A DNA stretch of 64,000 nt from Desulfobacterales bacterium. Its GTDB lineage: Bacteria; Desulfobacterota; UBA8473. The stretch covers positions 62,001 through 126,000 of the forward strand of contig JACQWO010000069.1 in NCBI GenBank assembly GCA_016209225.1, written 5' to 3'. Shown here piece by piece: positions 17,075 through 27,913 of this stretch. A program made the translations under genes and the position numbers. The notes under the pieces are model-generated. The model searched no databases and was not told where the DNA came from. It was given only the letters and a program-made list of their open reading frames with translations. Every line of letters starts with the position of its first letter. The first letter of the stretch is position 1.

Positions 17075-19495
17075 ATGAATAAGCATACGTTAAGAGTTCT
17101 GGAATTTAACAACATATTAAGCTTGTTAAAAGGATTTGCCGCCTCCAATTTGGGGGAAGCTTTATGTGAGTCTCTTAAGCCAAAAAGGGACGTAAAAGAG
17201 ATAGAGGTTCTCCTGAATGAAGTAAGTGAGCTGAAAGAGGTCTTACAAACCTATGCGGATATCCCCATCAGTGGTATCAGGAATATTGAAAAGCCTGTTA
17301 CGAAGACCAGAGTTGAGGGAGCTATCATGGATCCCATTGAACTTCTGGATATTTTAAGTACATTAAAAGCAACCCATAAGCTCAAAAGGTTATTTGGAAA
17401 ATTAGAAGACAATAGATATCCCTTGCTAAAGGCAATAGGAAACAGTTTTATTTCGCTCCCAAATATTGAACACAAGATAGAACAAACTGTGGGAGAGAGG
17501 GGTGATATATTAGATAGTGCCAGTCCAGAACTTAAAGCCATAAGAGAAAAAGTAAGGAGGCTTAGGAAAAAGATACATGCCTATCTGGAGGATTTACTTT
17601 CTAAGGATTCATTACAATCCTTTTTCCAAGAAAGGATCATTACAGTTAGAAATGGAAGATATGTAATCCCGGTTAAATCGGATTTTAAAGGTCATGTTCA
17701 AGGTATTATCCATGATCATTCTCATAGCAAGGCAACATACTTTATTGAGCCTATCTCCACTATAGAATTGAATAATGAGCTTGGCATCCTCTTTAAGGAA
17801 GAGAAGAATGAAGAGCTTAGAGTGTTAGGGAATTTGAGCAACAATATAAAAGCGAATGCTCAAGAAATTCTTTCAAATCTGAGCCTTTTGGGTAAGGTTG
17901 ACCTTACTTATGCTAAGGCAAAATACAGTATTGAATTAAATGCAATAAAGCCCGTATTAAACAGAGAGGGGATAGTCAACTTGATCAATGCATATCATCC
18001 CTTGTTGCTGTCCCTCCAGAATGTCTGTCTGCCGTCCCAACGGGACAGGCAGAGGTATAGTGATAGAGAGGAACCAGCCAATTTAAGCAAGGGTGTGATC
18101 CCTATCGATATTCATTTTGATAAGGACTGCAATACCTTAATAATTACAGGAGCAAATACTGGTGGCAAGACCGTTGCTTTAAAGACAGTAGGTATTTTGA
18201 CCCTAATGTTACAGGCAGGAATGCATATTCCAGTAGCAGACGGAAGTGTTGCGGCGATCTTCGATTCAATCTTCGCGGATATTGGTGATGAACAGGACAT
18301 AGAGCAGAATCTCAGTACCTTTTCTTCCCATATCTCCCAGATGGTTAATATTTTAGATAAGGCTAATGAATCATCATTGGTACTATTAGATGAGATGGGG
18401 GTAGGAACTGATCCCGATGAAGGCGCTGCTTTGGCAACGGCTCTATTGGATTATTTAAGGGGAAAAAATTGTAGTATTATTGCTACAACCCATCTCAATT
18501 TATTAAAGGCATATGCATATCTTCATAAAGACGCAATGAATGTATCCGTTGAGTTTGACTCAAAAACCATGGAGCCTCGTTATCGTCTTTTATATGGATT
18601 TCCGGGAGAAAGCAACGCCCTGGTAATTGCTGAGAAGCTAGGTATCCCACGAGAAATTTTGAATAAAGCAGTGAGTTTTATGGAGGGCAAGAATGGTGAT
18701 ATCTCAAGGTTAATTAGAACTCTTGAGAGTTCCCAGAGGGAGATAACAGAAGATATAAAAGAGGTTAAAAGGATTAAGGAAATAATCTTGCTCTACCAGA
18801 AACAGGTAGAGTCCTTATTAGAGAAAATTCAAGAGAAAAAGGACAGGATATTATTGGAAACGGAGACTAAAGCCAGGAGCTTTTTAAGGAAAGCAGAAAA
18901 TGAAGTAACAGAAATATCCAGGAATCTTAAGAAGAAGGGGGAGTGTAGTATTGGCGAAGTGGATAAAAGGCTCCATAATTTAAAAGAGGAGTTAGAGTTA
19001 TTCAGACCTGTTAAAAAGAGGGATAGAAGCCCCCTTTTAAATCCAAGGAAGGGAGATATAGTAAAAATCAGCCCTCTGAATAAAGAGGGGGTGATAGTAA
19101 GGGTACAAGGGGATTCAGATAAGGTAGATGTCCTTATTGGAAACTTGAGGGTTAAAGTACCCCTAAATGAACTTGAGCAAGTAAATGGGAATAGGCTGAA
19201 GCGTACTGAAAGCAAAGAAGATGTGTTATTTACTCCTCTAACTACTGGTATGACAGGTAAGATCAATTTGGTAGGGATGAGAGTAGATGATGCTATACCC
19301 TTGGTTGATAAGGTTATAGACAATGCCATACTAAGTGGCATGACAAGGGTGGATATTGTTCATGGAGTTGGCACTGGAAGATTAAGAGATGCCATTAGGG
19401 ACCATCTGAATGCCCACAGCTTTGTGGTAAATTTTAATTCAGCCGATTTGTCCCAGGGAGGGACTGGCGTTACCGTTGTGGAAATTAAGGTTTGA
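17075..19495 (+). CDS. mutS2: Endonuclease MutS2
   Basis: An 806-residue MutS2 protein, within the family range. The N-terminal core and lever region leads to an ATPase with Walker A GANTGGKT near residue 358 and Walker B LVLLDEMGVGTDPDE near 435-450. A coiled-coil segment follows at about 520-620, and a C-terminal Smr nuclease domain with IVHGVGTGRLRDAI near 770. MutS2 proteins bind branched DNA or collided ribosomes and are not mismatch-repair factors. Just before the ATPase, a palindrome (18028-18053) adds about 15 residues (VCLPSQRDRQRYSDRE) to a normally short linker. The gene lies between rpsU and dnaG. Confidence 0.95.
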   Translation: MNKHTLRVLEFNNILSLLKGFAASNLGEALCESLKPKRDVKEIEVLLNEVSELKEVLQTYADIPISGIRNIEKPVTKTRVEGAIMDPIELLDILSTLKATHKLKRLFGKLEDNRYPLLKAIGNSFISLPNIEHKIEQTVGERGDILDSASPELKAIREKVRRLRKKIHAYLEDLLSKDSLQSFFQERIITVRNGRYVIPVKSDFKGHVQGIIHDHSHSKATYFIEPISTIELNNELGILFKEEKNEELRVLGNLSNNIKANAQEILSNLSLLGKVDLTYAKAKYSIELNAIKPVLNREGIVNLINAYHPLLLSLQNVCLPSQRDRQRYSDREEPANLSKGVIPIDIHFDKDCNTLIITGANTGGKTVALKTVGILTLMLQAGMHIPVADGSVAAIFDSIFADIGDEQDIEQNLSTFSSHISQMVNILDKANESSLVLLDEMGVGTDPDEGAALATALLDYLRGKNCSIIATTHLNLLKAYAYLHKDAMNVSVEFDSKTMEPRYRLLYGFPGESNALVIAEKLGIPREILNKAVSFMEGKNGDISRLIRTLESSQREITEDIKEVKRIKEIILLYQKQVESLLEKIQEKKDRILLETETKARSFLRKAENEVTEISRNLKKKGECSIGEVDKRLHNLKEELELFRPVKKRDRSPLLNPRKGDIVKISPLNKEGVIVRVQGDSDKVDVLIGNLRVKVPLNELEQVNGNRLKRTESKEDVLFTPLTTGMTGKINLVGMRVDDAIPLVDKVIDNAILSGMTRVDIVHGVGTGRLRDAIRDHLNAHSFVVNFNSADLSQGGTGVTVVEIKV
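18028..18053 (+). repeat. REP-like palindrome inside mutS2
   Basis: TCTGCC and GTCCC arms (18028-18038) pair with GGGAC and GGCAGA (18042-18053) around an AAC loop. Translation across it gives polar residues in a linker. A related palindrome GTCTGCC-TCT-GGCAGAC sits at 7304-7320. Confidence 0.6.
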
Positions 19496-19519
19496 CTAAT
19501 TAAATGGAGAAACAGTACT

Positions 19520-21313
19520 TTGGCGGATTATATCCCTGATGATAAGCTTGAAGAGATAAAAGATAGGGTAAGTATCGTAGAGGTAATATCAGACTATGTC
19601 TCCCTCAAAAAGGCAGGGAAGAACTATAAAGGATTGTGCCCCTTTCATTCTGAGAAAACCCCATCCTTTATGGTGAATGAGGAAAAGCAGATTTTTCATT
19701 GTTTTGGATGCAATACCGGCGGCAATGTATTTAACTTTCTGATGAAGATGGATCGTCTCTCATTTCCTGAGGCTGCAAGGGGACTCGCCAGGAGGTATGG
19801 AATAGATCTCCCCAAAATAAAAATATCTGAGGCAGATAAGAGAGAAACCCTAAAAAGAGAGTGGTTATTTGAGTTAAATGAACTGGCAGCAAGCTACTAC
19901 CACAATCTTCTGATAAATGAAAAGGAGGGTAAAGAAGCCAGAGAATATCTCAGGCAGAGAGGAATTGGGAATGATGTGATAATAGATCACAGACTGGGTT
20001 ATGCCCAGAATAGCTGGGATGGATTGTTGAAGTTTCTATCTAAAAAAGGGGCTTCCCTTTCAAGGGTTTCTGAAGTTGGATTGATTATACCGAAAAAAGC
20101 CCAGGGATTTTATGACCGTTTTAGGGGGAGGATGATTTTCCCTATAATTAATATCCATGGCAAAGTAATCGGTTTTGGAGGGAGAGTATTAGACAACAGT
20201 CTTCCTAAATATCTTAATTCACCGGAATCTTCCATTTACAATAAAAGCAATAGCCTTTACGGACTGAAAGTTGCGAAAGATTTTATCAGGAGCGAAGATA
20301 AGGTAATAGTTGTAGAAGGATACTTTGACCTTTTGAGTTTAAATCAATACGGCATAAAAAACGTTGCAGCTACACTGGGTACATCCTTAACCACAGGTCA
20401 TATAAGGATTTTGAGGAGATACACAAATAACATAATTACTGTCTTTGATGCTGATGAGGCTGGAAAGAAGGCTGCTGCCAGAAGTCTTGATGTCCTATTA
20501 AAGCATGGCACTTCACCTAAGATAGCAGTCCTTCCGTCAGGGTTTGATCCTGATAGTTTCGTAAGAAAAGTGGGCGAGAAAGGGTTTAAAGAAATTATTG
20601 CTGGTTCTATACCCCTGATAGAATTTGCCATCAACGAGGTCATAAAAAAGCATGATATTTCTTCAGTGGAAGGGAAGGTAAAAATCATAGAAGATGTTAC
20701 ACCTATTCTGTCTATGATAGAAAATAAAATAGAAAGGGACATCTATATACAAAGGGTTTCCAATCGACTGGGCATAAAAGAGGATACCATTGTTTCACAA
20801 TTCCGTAAGACAAAAAAAACCGGGGGCATTTTACAAGAAAAGGGTATTCAGTCTATGGATGAAGATATCGTTGAGAAACTCTTATTAAAGCTGATGTTAT
20901 TGAGCAACGAGGTTGTCCATAAAATTCAGGAAGAAGCGATAATCGAAGAGTTTGTGAATAAGCAATACAAAGAGATAGGATTATTGCTTTTAGAGGAATT
21001 CAATAGACAAGGAAGAATAGATTCAGGAAGAGTAATTAACTGCTTGGAAGATGAGAGTTCAAAAAGCCTAATCTCTCAGCTATCGATTGAAAAAGAGAGT
21101 ATCGAAGATGTCCAAAAAATTCTTAAAGACTGTATAAATAAAATTCGGATGCATAAAGTGGATGAGGAGATAAAGATACTGGACATAAAGATTAAAGAAG
21201 CCGAAGATAAAAAAGATGAAGTGCTTCAGAGAGAGTTCTTGGTCTCCAGACAAGAGCTTAAAAACAAGCAAATAAACTATAGACAAGCTTTTTCACGTCA
21301 TAATAATGCCTGA
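19520..21313 (+). CDS. dnaG: DNA primase
   Basis: A 597-residue replication primase that makes RNA primers at the fork with the DnaB helicase. The CHC2 zinc finger has Cys 40, His 43, Cys 61 and Cys 64 in CPFHSEKTPSF and HCFGCNTGGN. The catalytic core and TOPRIM domain show VVEGYFDLLSL (about residue 258) and VFDADEAGKKAA (about 310). The C-terminal helicase-binding part is helical and charged. The start is TTG at 19520, with GGAGA nine bases upstream. It lies 24 bp after mutS2 and 52 bp before rpoD. Confidence 0.96.
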   Translation: MADYIPDDKLEEIKDRVSIVEVISDYVSLKKAGKNYKGLCPFHSEKTPSFMVNEEKQIFHCFGCNTGGNVFNFLMKMDRLSFPEAARGLARRYGIDLPKIKISEADKRETLKREWLFELNELAASYYHNLLINEKEGKEAREYLRQRGIGNDVIIDHRLGYAQNSWDGLLKFLSKKGASLSRVSEVGLIIPKKAQGFYDRFRGRMIFPIINIHGKVIGFGGRVLDNSLPKYLNSPESSIYNKSNSLYGLKVAKDFIRSEDKVIVVEGYFDLLSLNQYGIKNVAATLGTSLTTGHIRILRRYTNNIITVFDADEAGKKAAARSLDVLLKHGTSPKIAVLPSGFDPDSFVRKVGEKGFKEIIAGSIPLIEFAINEVIKKHDISSVEGKVKIIEDVTPILSMIENKIERDIYIQRVSNRLGIKEDTIVSQFRKTKKTGGILQEKGIQSMDEDIVEKLLLKLMLLSNEVVHKIQEEAIIEEFVNKQYKEIGLLLLEEFNRQGRIDSGRVINCLEDESSKSLISQLSIEKESIEDVQKILKDCINKIRMHKVDEEIKILDIKIKEAEDKKDEVLQREFLVSRQELKNKQINYRQAFSRHNNA

Positions 21314-21340
21314 GTAGGAGCACGGTGCGCCTTGTCCACA
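21314..21340 (+). repeat. REP-like palindrome between dnaG and rpoD
   Basis: GTAGGAGCACGGTGCGCCTTG begins at the dnaG stop codon. It is close to the palindrome GTAGGAGTAAGGTGCGCCTT inside the RNase P RNA gene (25040 onward). It may modulate read-through from dnaG to rpoD. Confidence 0.45.
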
Positions 21341-21365
21341 GGATTTATACAAAGGAGGAGTTTAA

Positions 21366-23111
21366 ATGCCCAAAAAGACAAAGATTGAAGAGGTAGAGCA
21401 GCTAATTAACATGGGTAAAGAAAAAGGGTTTCTGACCTATGATGAGGTTAATGATATTTTACCTTCCGATATTGTGTCCTCGGAGCAAATTGATGATTTG
21501 ATGATTATGTTTGATGAAAATGACATTGAAATTGTAGATGCTGTTCAGAAGGTAAAAATACCAAAAAGGAAAATTCCAGAATTAAGAGAAGAGGAAAATG
21601 AAATTGACACAGAGGAAGAATCATACAGCAAGGGCAATGATCCGGTGAGGATGTATCTAAGTGAAATGGGGTCTGTTTCCCTGCTGACACGAGATGAAGA
21701 AGTCAAGATAGCAAAGAGGATTGAAGAAGGGGAAAGAGAGGTTCTGGAAGCGGCATTGGATTCTCCAATAACGATAAGAGAAACAATATTATTAGCTGAA
21801 AAGCTTAGAAAAGAAAAGATTAATGTCAAGGAGATAATTAAGGATCAGGAGGAAGAACATTTAAATTCCGAATACCATACCCAGAGAGTTTTGACCCTAA
21901 TTGACAGGATAAAGGAACTGAATGAAAAGAATAGAGAAATTCAGAAACTGTTGATGCAGGACAAAGGGGGCTCATTTGACAGAGAAGATATTCGGAAAAA
22001 TAGGATTGAGAATAAACAGAATATAGTAACACTACTAATGGATATAAATTTCAACAAAAAACAAGTTGAAAGAATAGTTCAAAGATTAAAAAGTCTCAAT
22101 GATAGAGTTGAAAAAGCAGTAAGGGAAATACAGGAGTGCGAAAAGATTTCTGGCATAGACCTTAAGGAGATAAAAAGATTATTTAGGCTGGTGAAGAAAA
22201 AGGAAGGGGCAGGATGTGGTGAATTATTAGACAATAAAGTATTTACCAGGGATGGGTTGAAAGAATTTGAGAAGATAATTAATAGTGCTCAAAGGAGGAT
22301 TAGAAGATCAGAAGTTGAATTAGAGATGTCTGCAAAGAAGTTGAAAAAGATTATTCAGAATATTGAGGATGGAGAAAGCAAGGCAAAGGAGGCTAAGAGC
22401 GAGCTGATAGAGGCTAATCTGCGTTTAGTAATAAGTATAGCCAAGAAATACACTAACCGTGGGCTTCAATTTCTTGATTTGATCCAGGAAGGAAATATAG
22501 GATTGATGAAAGCCGTGGATAAATTTGAATATCAAAGAGGATACAAATTCAGTACCTACGCAACCTGGTGGATCCGACAGGCGATTACACGGGCAATAGC
22601 GGATCAGGCCAGAACTATCAGGATCCCTGTTCATATGATTGAAACAATAAATAAACTCATCCGAACTTCCCGATACCTGGTTCAAGAAATGGGCCGCGAA
22701 CCACTGCCTGAAGAGATTGCTGAAAAGATGGAATTACCTTTGGATAAAGTTAGAAAGGTTCTGAAGATAGCCAAAGAACCCATTTCCCTGGAAACTCCTA
22801 TCGGCGAAGAGGAAGACAGCCACCTGGGGGACTTTATTGAGGATAAAAAAATTATATCTCCAAGCGATTCTGTTATTAACCTAAACCTATCCGAGCAGAC
22901 CAGAAAGGTACTGGCTACCTTGACGCCCAGAGAAGAGAAAGTTCTGCGAATGAGGTTTGGAATCGGTGAGAAGGCGGATCACACACTGGAGGAGGTAGGC
23001 CAGGATTTCGATGTTACTAGAGAGAGAATCAGGCAGATAGAAGCTAAGGCATTGAGGAAATTGAGGCATCCCAGCAGAAGCAAAAGACTCAAAAGCTTTG
23101 TAGAAAAATGA
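21366..23111 (+). CDS. rpoD: RNA polymerase primary sigma factor RpoD
   Basis: A 581-residue sigma-70. It has region 1.1 at the N-terminus, region 1.2 around [21 protein letters not shown] and a charged non-conserved insert. Regions 2.1-2.4 include [20 protein letters not shown] and [19 protein letters not shown]. Region 3 and region 4.2 follow, with the [23 protein letters not shown] near the end. A strong AAAGGAGGAG ribosome site precedes ATG 21366. It directs transcription of housekeeping genes and sits after dnaG, as in the classical macromolecular-synthesis operon. Confidence 0.97.
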   Translation: MPKKTKIEEVEQLINMGKEKGFLTYDEVNDILPSDIVSSEQIDDLMIMFDENDIEIVDAVQKVKIPKRKIPELREEENEIDTEEESYSKGNDPVRMYLSEMGSVSLLTRDEEVKIAKRIEEGEREVLEAALDSPITIRETILLAEKLRKEKINVKEIIKDQEEEHLNSEYHTQRVLTLIDRIKELNEKNREIQKLLMQDKGGSFDREDIRKNRIENKQNIVTLLMDINFNKKQVERIVQRLKSLNDRVEKAVREIQECEKISGIDLKEIKRLFRLVKKKEGAGCGELLDNKVFTRDGLKEFEKIINSAQRRIRRSEVELEMSAKKLKKIIQNIEDGESKAKEAKSELIEANLRLVISIAKKYTNRGLQFLDLIQEGNIGLMKAVDKFEYQRGYKFSTYATWWIRQAITRAIADQARTIRIPVHMIETINKLIRTSRYLVQEMGREPLPEEIAEKMELPLDKVRKVLKIAKEPISLETPIGEEEDSHLGDFIEDKKIISPSDSVINLNLSEQTRKVLATLTPREEKVLRMRFGIGEKADHTLEEVGQDFDVTRERIRQIEAKALRKLRHPSRSKRLKSFVEK

Positions 23112-23147
23112 TGTTAATGCCTTTTGACTCCATTTTGCCCTTTTTAC

Positions 23148-23176
23148 TTGACAAAGGTTTTCAATTTATTTATTGT
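23148..23176 (+). promoter_or_regulatory. Promoter of tRNA-Met
   Basis: TTGACA at 23148-23153 and TATTGT at 23171-23176 are 17 bases apart. Both lie about 60-85 bp upstream of the tRNA, in an A+T-rich region after rpoD. Confidence 0.6.
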
Positions 23177-23234
23177 TTTTCAGTTTAGTTTTAGGAAATT
23201 TAACCTGACAGATTTTACAGTTTTTTCCCTAATA

Positions 23235-23310
23235 GGGCCCATAGCTCAGTTGGAAGAGCCACCGGCTCATAACCGGTAGGTCCCTGGTTCGAACCCAGGT
23301 GGGCCCACCA
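23235..23310 (+). tRNA. tRNA-Met (anticodon CAT)
   Basis: Acceptor GGGCCCA pairs with TGGGCCC, the D arm is GCTCAGTTGGAAGAGC, the anticodon stem ACCGG/CCGGT has loop CTCATAA, and the T arm is CTGGTTCGAACCCAG. CCA is encoded. The first acceptor pair is a G-C match, so this is not the initiator. It is an elongator methionine tRNA, or less likely the lysidine-modified isoleucine tRNA that also has CAT. Confidence 0.93.
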
Positions 23311-23398
23311 ACGATCTTACTAATGATAGTAGAGAAGGATGTTTATTGAAAAGATCTGTTTGGAAATTCGCAGAAGATATAAAAAAGATAAGCGGATT

Positions 23399-23428
23399 AA
23401 AAGTGCACCTAGGAGGTGCACTTTTTTA
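23399..23428 (+). terminator. Rho-independent terminator
   Basis: AGTGCACCT (23402-23410), loop AGG, AGGTGCACT (23414-23422), then a run of T residues to 23427. It ends the tRNA-Met transcript and separates it from the zinc-ribbon gene. Confidence 0.85.
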
Positions 23429-23473
23429 TTTCTAGGCTGATACTGCTAACATCCACTAAGGAGGAAAAGAATA

Positions 23474-24184
23474 TTGCACGAACAAATTAATATTCTGGTG
23501 AATCTCCAGGACCTGGATTTGAGCATAGGAAAGATTGAAGAGACTAAAGAGAACTATCCCCGAAGAATAGAATTGTTGAAAGAGAAGCTGGAAGAGAAGC
23601 GGAGAATAGCTGATTTAAACAGGGAGAAACTGGAGAGTTTGGAGAATGACAGAAGGAAAAAAGAGAGAGTTATGGAACAGGAGATGGAGAAGATTAGAAA
23701 ATCTGAAGAAAAATTGTTATCGGTTAAGACCAACAAGGAATACCAAGCAGCATTGAAGGAGATAGCCTTGACAAAGGAATCCAATAGCCAAAGGGAAGAA
23801 GATATCCTTAATGTTTTAGAGGAGCTTGATGCTTTAAGGAAGGAATTGAAGGAAAAAGAAGAAGATTTTATGGCAACATCCAGAGAGTTTGATAAGGAGG
23901 AGAGTGAACTCACAGCGAAACTGGAGGAATTCAAGAATCAACTGGCAGAAAAAGTGAAAAAGAGAGGGGAATTATCCTCAAAGGTAGGTCCAGAGTTACT
24001 GCAGATGTATGAGAACATAAAGAAACATCGGCAGGAGATTGCTGTTGTCCCGACAAAGGACAGATTTTGTCAAGGATGCTATATGGATATCCCGCCCCAA
24101 CTCTCTAATGAGGTACAGAAGGGGATGGATTTAATCTTTTGTCCAAATTGCAATAGAATCCTCTACTGGAAGAACAGTTCATGA
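23474..24184 (+). CDS. Zinc-ribbon coiled-coil protein (DUF164/CdsZ-like)
   Basis: A 236-residue protein. A long charged antiparallel coiled coil covers about residues 8-175 and ends in a C4 zinc ribbon with FCQGCYMDIPPQ and IFCPNCNRILYW near residues 195-232. This is the former DUF164 family, which includes the chlamydial regulator CdsZ. Cytoplasmic; a nucleic-acid-related or adaptor role is inferred. Start is TTG at 23474 with AAGGAGGAAAAG upstream. It is followed by the RNase H-like gene and rnpB, an order often seen in this group. Confidence 0.88.
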   Translation: MHEQINILVNLQDLDLSIGKIEETKENYPRRIELLKEKLEEKRRIADLNREKLESLENDRRKKERVMEQEMEKIRKSEEKLLSVKTNKEYQAALKEIALTKESNSQREEDILNVLEELDALRKELKEKEEDFMATSREFDKEESELTAKLEEFKNQLAEKVKKRGELSSKVGPELLQMYENIKKHRQEIAVVPTKDRFCQGCYMDIPPQLSNEVQKGMDLIFCPNCNRILYWKNSS

Positions 24185-24253
24185 CCCCAATCGCTTTTGA
24201 ACCCTAACCCCCATTCTAATGAATAGCCTTCAGAAATCTATACCGAGAAAAGA

Positions 24254-24862
24254 TTGAAGAGTAGAGAGATCCCGAATAAATTAAAAACAGAGATATTGAA
24301 TCATCTGGCTCTGCACCTTAGTTTTATAAAGACCATCGAGAAATTTCCAATGGTTTCAAAGGAGGATATCCAGGAGATATTACATCAATCAGCAGTATTT
24401 TACAGGGATAAATCTTCTAACCAAGCTTCACCCAATCTCCGTGATTTTTTTGTCTATACCGATGGTGCCTCTCGAGGGAATCCAGGAGAGGCCGGGGCAG
24501 GAGCAGTGATTTTAGATAAAGAAGGGAATGTAATTAGGGAGTTGAAAAAATATCTTGGAAAGAATACTAATAATGTTGCTGAATACCGGGCATTGATCTT
24601 GGGACTCAGGGAGGTTTTAAAACTCAAGGGAACCAGAGTGCATATCTTCTCTGATTCAGAATTGATGGTTAGACAGTTAAATGGGATATATGCTGTCAAG
24701 AACAAGGGATTGGTGGTTTTGTACAATGAGGTGAATGATCTGTTGAAAAAATTTGTCTGGTATGATATAAAGTATATTAATAGAGAGAAGAATCGGCATG
24801 CTGACAGGCTTGCCAATGAAGCTATAGACGAAAGGAGTGATGGACAGACTAATAGGTTATAA
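24254..24862 (+). CDS. Ribonuclease HI-family protein
   Basis: A 202-residue protein. An N-terminal helical part of about 70 residues is followed by an RNase H fold with VYTDGASRGNPGEAGAGAV (first catalytic Asp), the Glu in NVAEYRAL, the Asp in FSDSELMVRQL and NRHADRLANEA at the end. This is the YpeP/RnhA-like group that cleaves RNA in RNA-DNA hybrids. Start is TTG 24254. It is 10 bp upstream of the RNase P RNA gene. Confidence 0.9.
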   Translation: MKSREIPNKLKTEILNHLALHLSFIKTIEKFPMVSKEDIQEILHQSAVFYRDKSSNQASPNLRDFFVYTDGASRGNPGEAGAGAVILDKEGNVIRELKKYLGKNTNNVAEYRALILGLREVLKLKGTRVHIFSDSELMVRQLNGIYAVKNKGLVVLYNEVNDLLKKFVWYDIKYINREKNRHADRLANEAIDERSDGQTNRL

Positions 24863-24872
24863 AAAAGACAGA

Positions 24873-25432
24873 AATGCTAGAGCATATCAAATGATCGCTG
24901 GTTCAGCCCGTAATAAGGTCTGAGCGAGAGGAAAGTCCGAGCTCCATAGGGCAGGGTGGTCCGTAACACGGACTGTCCCGAGAAATCGGGATAAGGAAAG
25001 TGCCACAGAAAACAAACCGCCTGCCCGCCTATGGCGGGAGTAGGAGTAAGGTGCGCCTTACCCCTACTCCGAGGCGTAAGCCTCGGTGGGTAAGGGTGAA
25101 ACGGTAAGGTAAGAGCTTACCAGTCCTGATGGTGACATCCGGAGCTAGGCAAACCCCACCTGGAGCAAGACCAAATAGGTCCCGTTTCCTCCATAATGGA
25201 GAAGAAGAACGGCCCGTTCAATATCCGGAGGAAACCGATTAAGGAGGCTTCTGGATGACGGGACGGGTAGGTCGCTTGATCCCGTTGGCAACATCGGGAC
25301 TAGATGAATGATCATTACCTCAATAATGACCTTTATTTATTTATTGTTTATCGGAATATGGCTTTTAGGTAGATCAAGAAGGTCATGGAAATTGAGGAAC
25401 AGAACTCGGCTTATGAGCTGCTTTAGCATTTT
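24873..25432 (+). ncRNA. rnpB: RNase P RNA (rnpB), enlarged
   Basis: The catalytic RNA that matures tRNA 5-prime ends. Conserved core pieces are present in order: GAGGAAAGTCCGAGCTCCAT, AGGGCAGGGTG, ACAGAAAACAAACCGCC, GGTAAGGGTGAAACGG, GGAGCAAGACCAAATAGG, GGGTAGGTCGCTTGA, TAGATGAATGATCATTACC and ACAGAACTCGGCTTATGAG. P1 pairs AATGCTAGAGCA with TGCTTTAGCATT at the two ends, followed by T residues. At about 560 bases it is well above the usual 350-400. The extra length comes from REP-like stems in the P12 region (25023-25084), an extended P16/P17 area and an additional hairpin between J18 and P2 (25318-25397). Confidence 0.93.
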
Positions 25433-25481
25433 TTTATAAATTGCTTTGCATGGAAAAAGCTGTTTTTTTGACAATGGCTAA

Positions 25482-27035
<1,554 letters not shown>

Positions 27036-27128
27036 GGAGAGATGGCCGAGTCGGCTGAAGGCGCTCGCCTGCTAAGCGAGTGTATGTCGAAAGATGTACC
27101 GAGGGTTCGAATCCCTCTCTCTCCGCCA
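27036..27128 (+). tRNA. tRNA-Ser (anticodon GCT)
   Basis: Class II, acceptor GGAGAGA with TCTCTCC, discriminator G, CCA encoded. The anticodon loop CTGCTAA gives GCT, reading AGC/AGU. The long variable arm spans GTATGTCGAAAGATGTACC. It lies in tandem with the TGA isoacceptor behind serS. Confidence 0.96.
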
Positions 27129-27132
27129 GTGT

Positions 27133-27209
27133 GCGCCCATAGCTCAGCTGGATAGAGTGACGGACTACGAATCCGTAGGTCGCAGGTTCGAATCCTGCTG
27201 GGCGTACCA
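27133..27209 (+). tRNA. tRNA-Arg (anticodon ACG)
   Basis: Acceptor GCGCCCA with TGGGCGT, D arm GCTCAGCTGGATAGAGT, anticodon loop CTACGAA giving ACG (read as inosine, CGN codons), T arm GCAGGTTCGAATCCTGC, CCA encoded. A tyrosine-recombinase remnant lies directly downstream on the opposite strand, so the 3-prime end of this tRNA was probably used as an integration site. Confidence 0.96.
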
Positions 27210-27215
27210 GTAAAA

Positions 27216-27515
27216 TCAAGGGGTTAAGTCATTTTGGCTAACCCCTTTTTTCGTTTGGTCTACTGTTTCATTTTGGGCATGTATTAGAAAATGGATGTTA
27301 GGGATCTCGCATGCCTGTTTTGTCTTCAGTTCGTCGGGAGGGTGGGCATAGACCTTGATGATCATGGTGGCATCCACATGGCCGACTCTTTCGGCTAGTT
27401 CTAAGATGCTGGCGCAGTTTGCCAGTGCATAGGTGATGTAGAAATGACGGATATCATATAAGCGGATGTCGCTCCGGACGCCTGCCGAATGATTCCCAGA
27501 CAGGCTTCTGGCCAT
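27216..27515 (-). pseudogene. Tyrosine recombinase (phage-type integrase), C-terminal remnant
   Basis: A 99-residue frame with the C-terminal catalytic box of a tyrosine recombinase. RLYDIRHFYITYALANC supplies the H-x-x-H/R part, ELAERVGHVDATMIIKVYAHP supplies the GH and the nucleophile Tyr. The N-terminal and central domains are absent upstream, so it is broken. It abuts the 3-prime end of tRNA-Arg, the usual attachment site for such enzymes, and is likely all that remains of a lost integrative element. Confidence 0.8.
27218..27251 (+). terminator. Terminator after the tRNA cluster
   Basis: GGGGTTA (27220-27226) pairs with TAACCCC (27239-27245), followed by six T residues. It overlaps the 3-prime end of the integrase remnant on the minus strand. 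Confidence 0.75.
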
Positions 27516-27880
27516 CGTAATAGACGCAATAATGGATTCCTCGTTTGGTGTAAACGAGCATGATAACTTATTTATTTGGAACCTGTTGTCCTACTAAATT
27601 ATACTTTTGTCGACTCCCTGATGGGAAAGGATTCTGGTGATAACCTCATCTTTTTTCTATGATGTTATATTGATAAGTAACGTAGCTTTGGGGAGTGAAA
27701 AACAATATATTTACCCTCTGTGCTTACCTCCTAAGAAACTTGAAGCGCAAGTTTCTTTCATTTATAACCCTAATGCGAAGCGTTGGGGTCATTTGCTAAA
27801 TAAACTGTGACCGCATATAACCTTTTGGGTTCAATTTTTTAAATGGACAATCTCCTCCTTTTTGTGTTAGAAAAAGACGT
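27516..27880. other. Non-coding stretch with dispersed repeat
   Basis: About 365 bases between the integrase remnant and nadK. They hold the second 71-bp repeat (27727-27797) and no gene I can support. This may be the eroded remainder of the integrated element. Confidence 0.55.
27727..27797 (+). repeat. 71-bp dispersed repeat, copy 2
   Basis: The second copy of the repeat at 5687-5757, same length and orientation, starting CCTCCTAAGAAACTTGAAGC and ending GGGGTCATTTGCT. Two internal hairpins are conserved; the changes at AAGCGCAAGTTT and GCGAAGCG keep pairing, so structure may be under selection. Confidence 0.75.
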
Positions 27881-27913
27881 TTGATCATGAAAAATCCTGA
27901 AGGGCATAATTTT

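Noticed and set aside
23341..23435. Short frame starting TTG after tRNA-Met
   Set aside because: It runs through the terminator stem and has no ribosome site.
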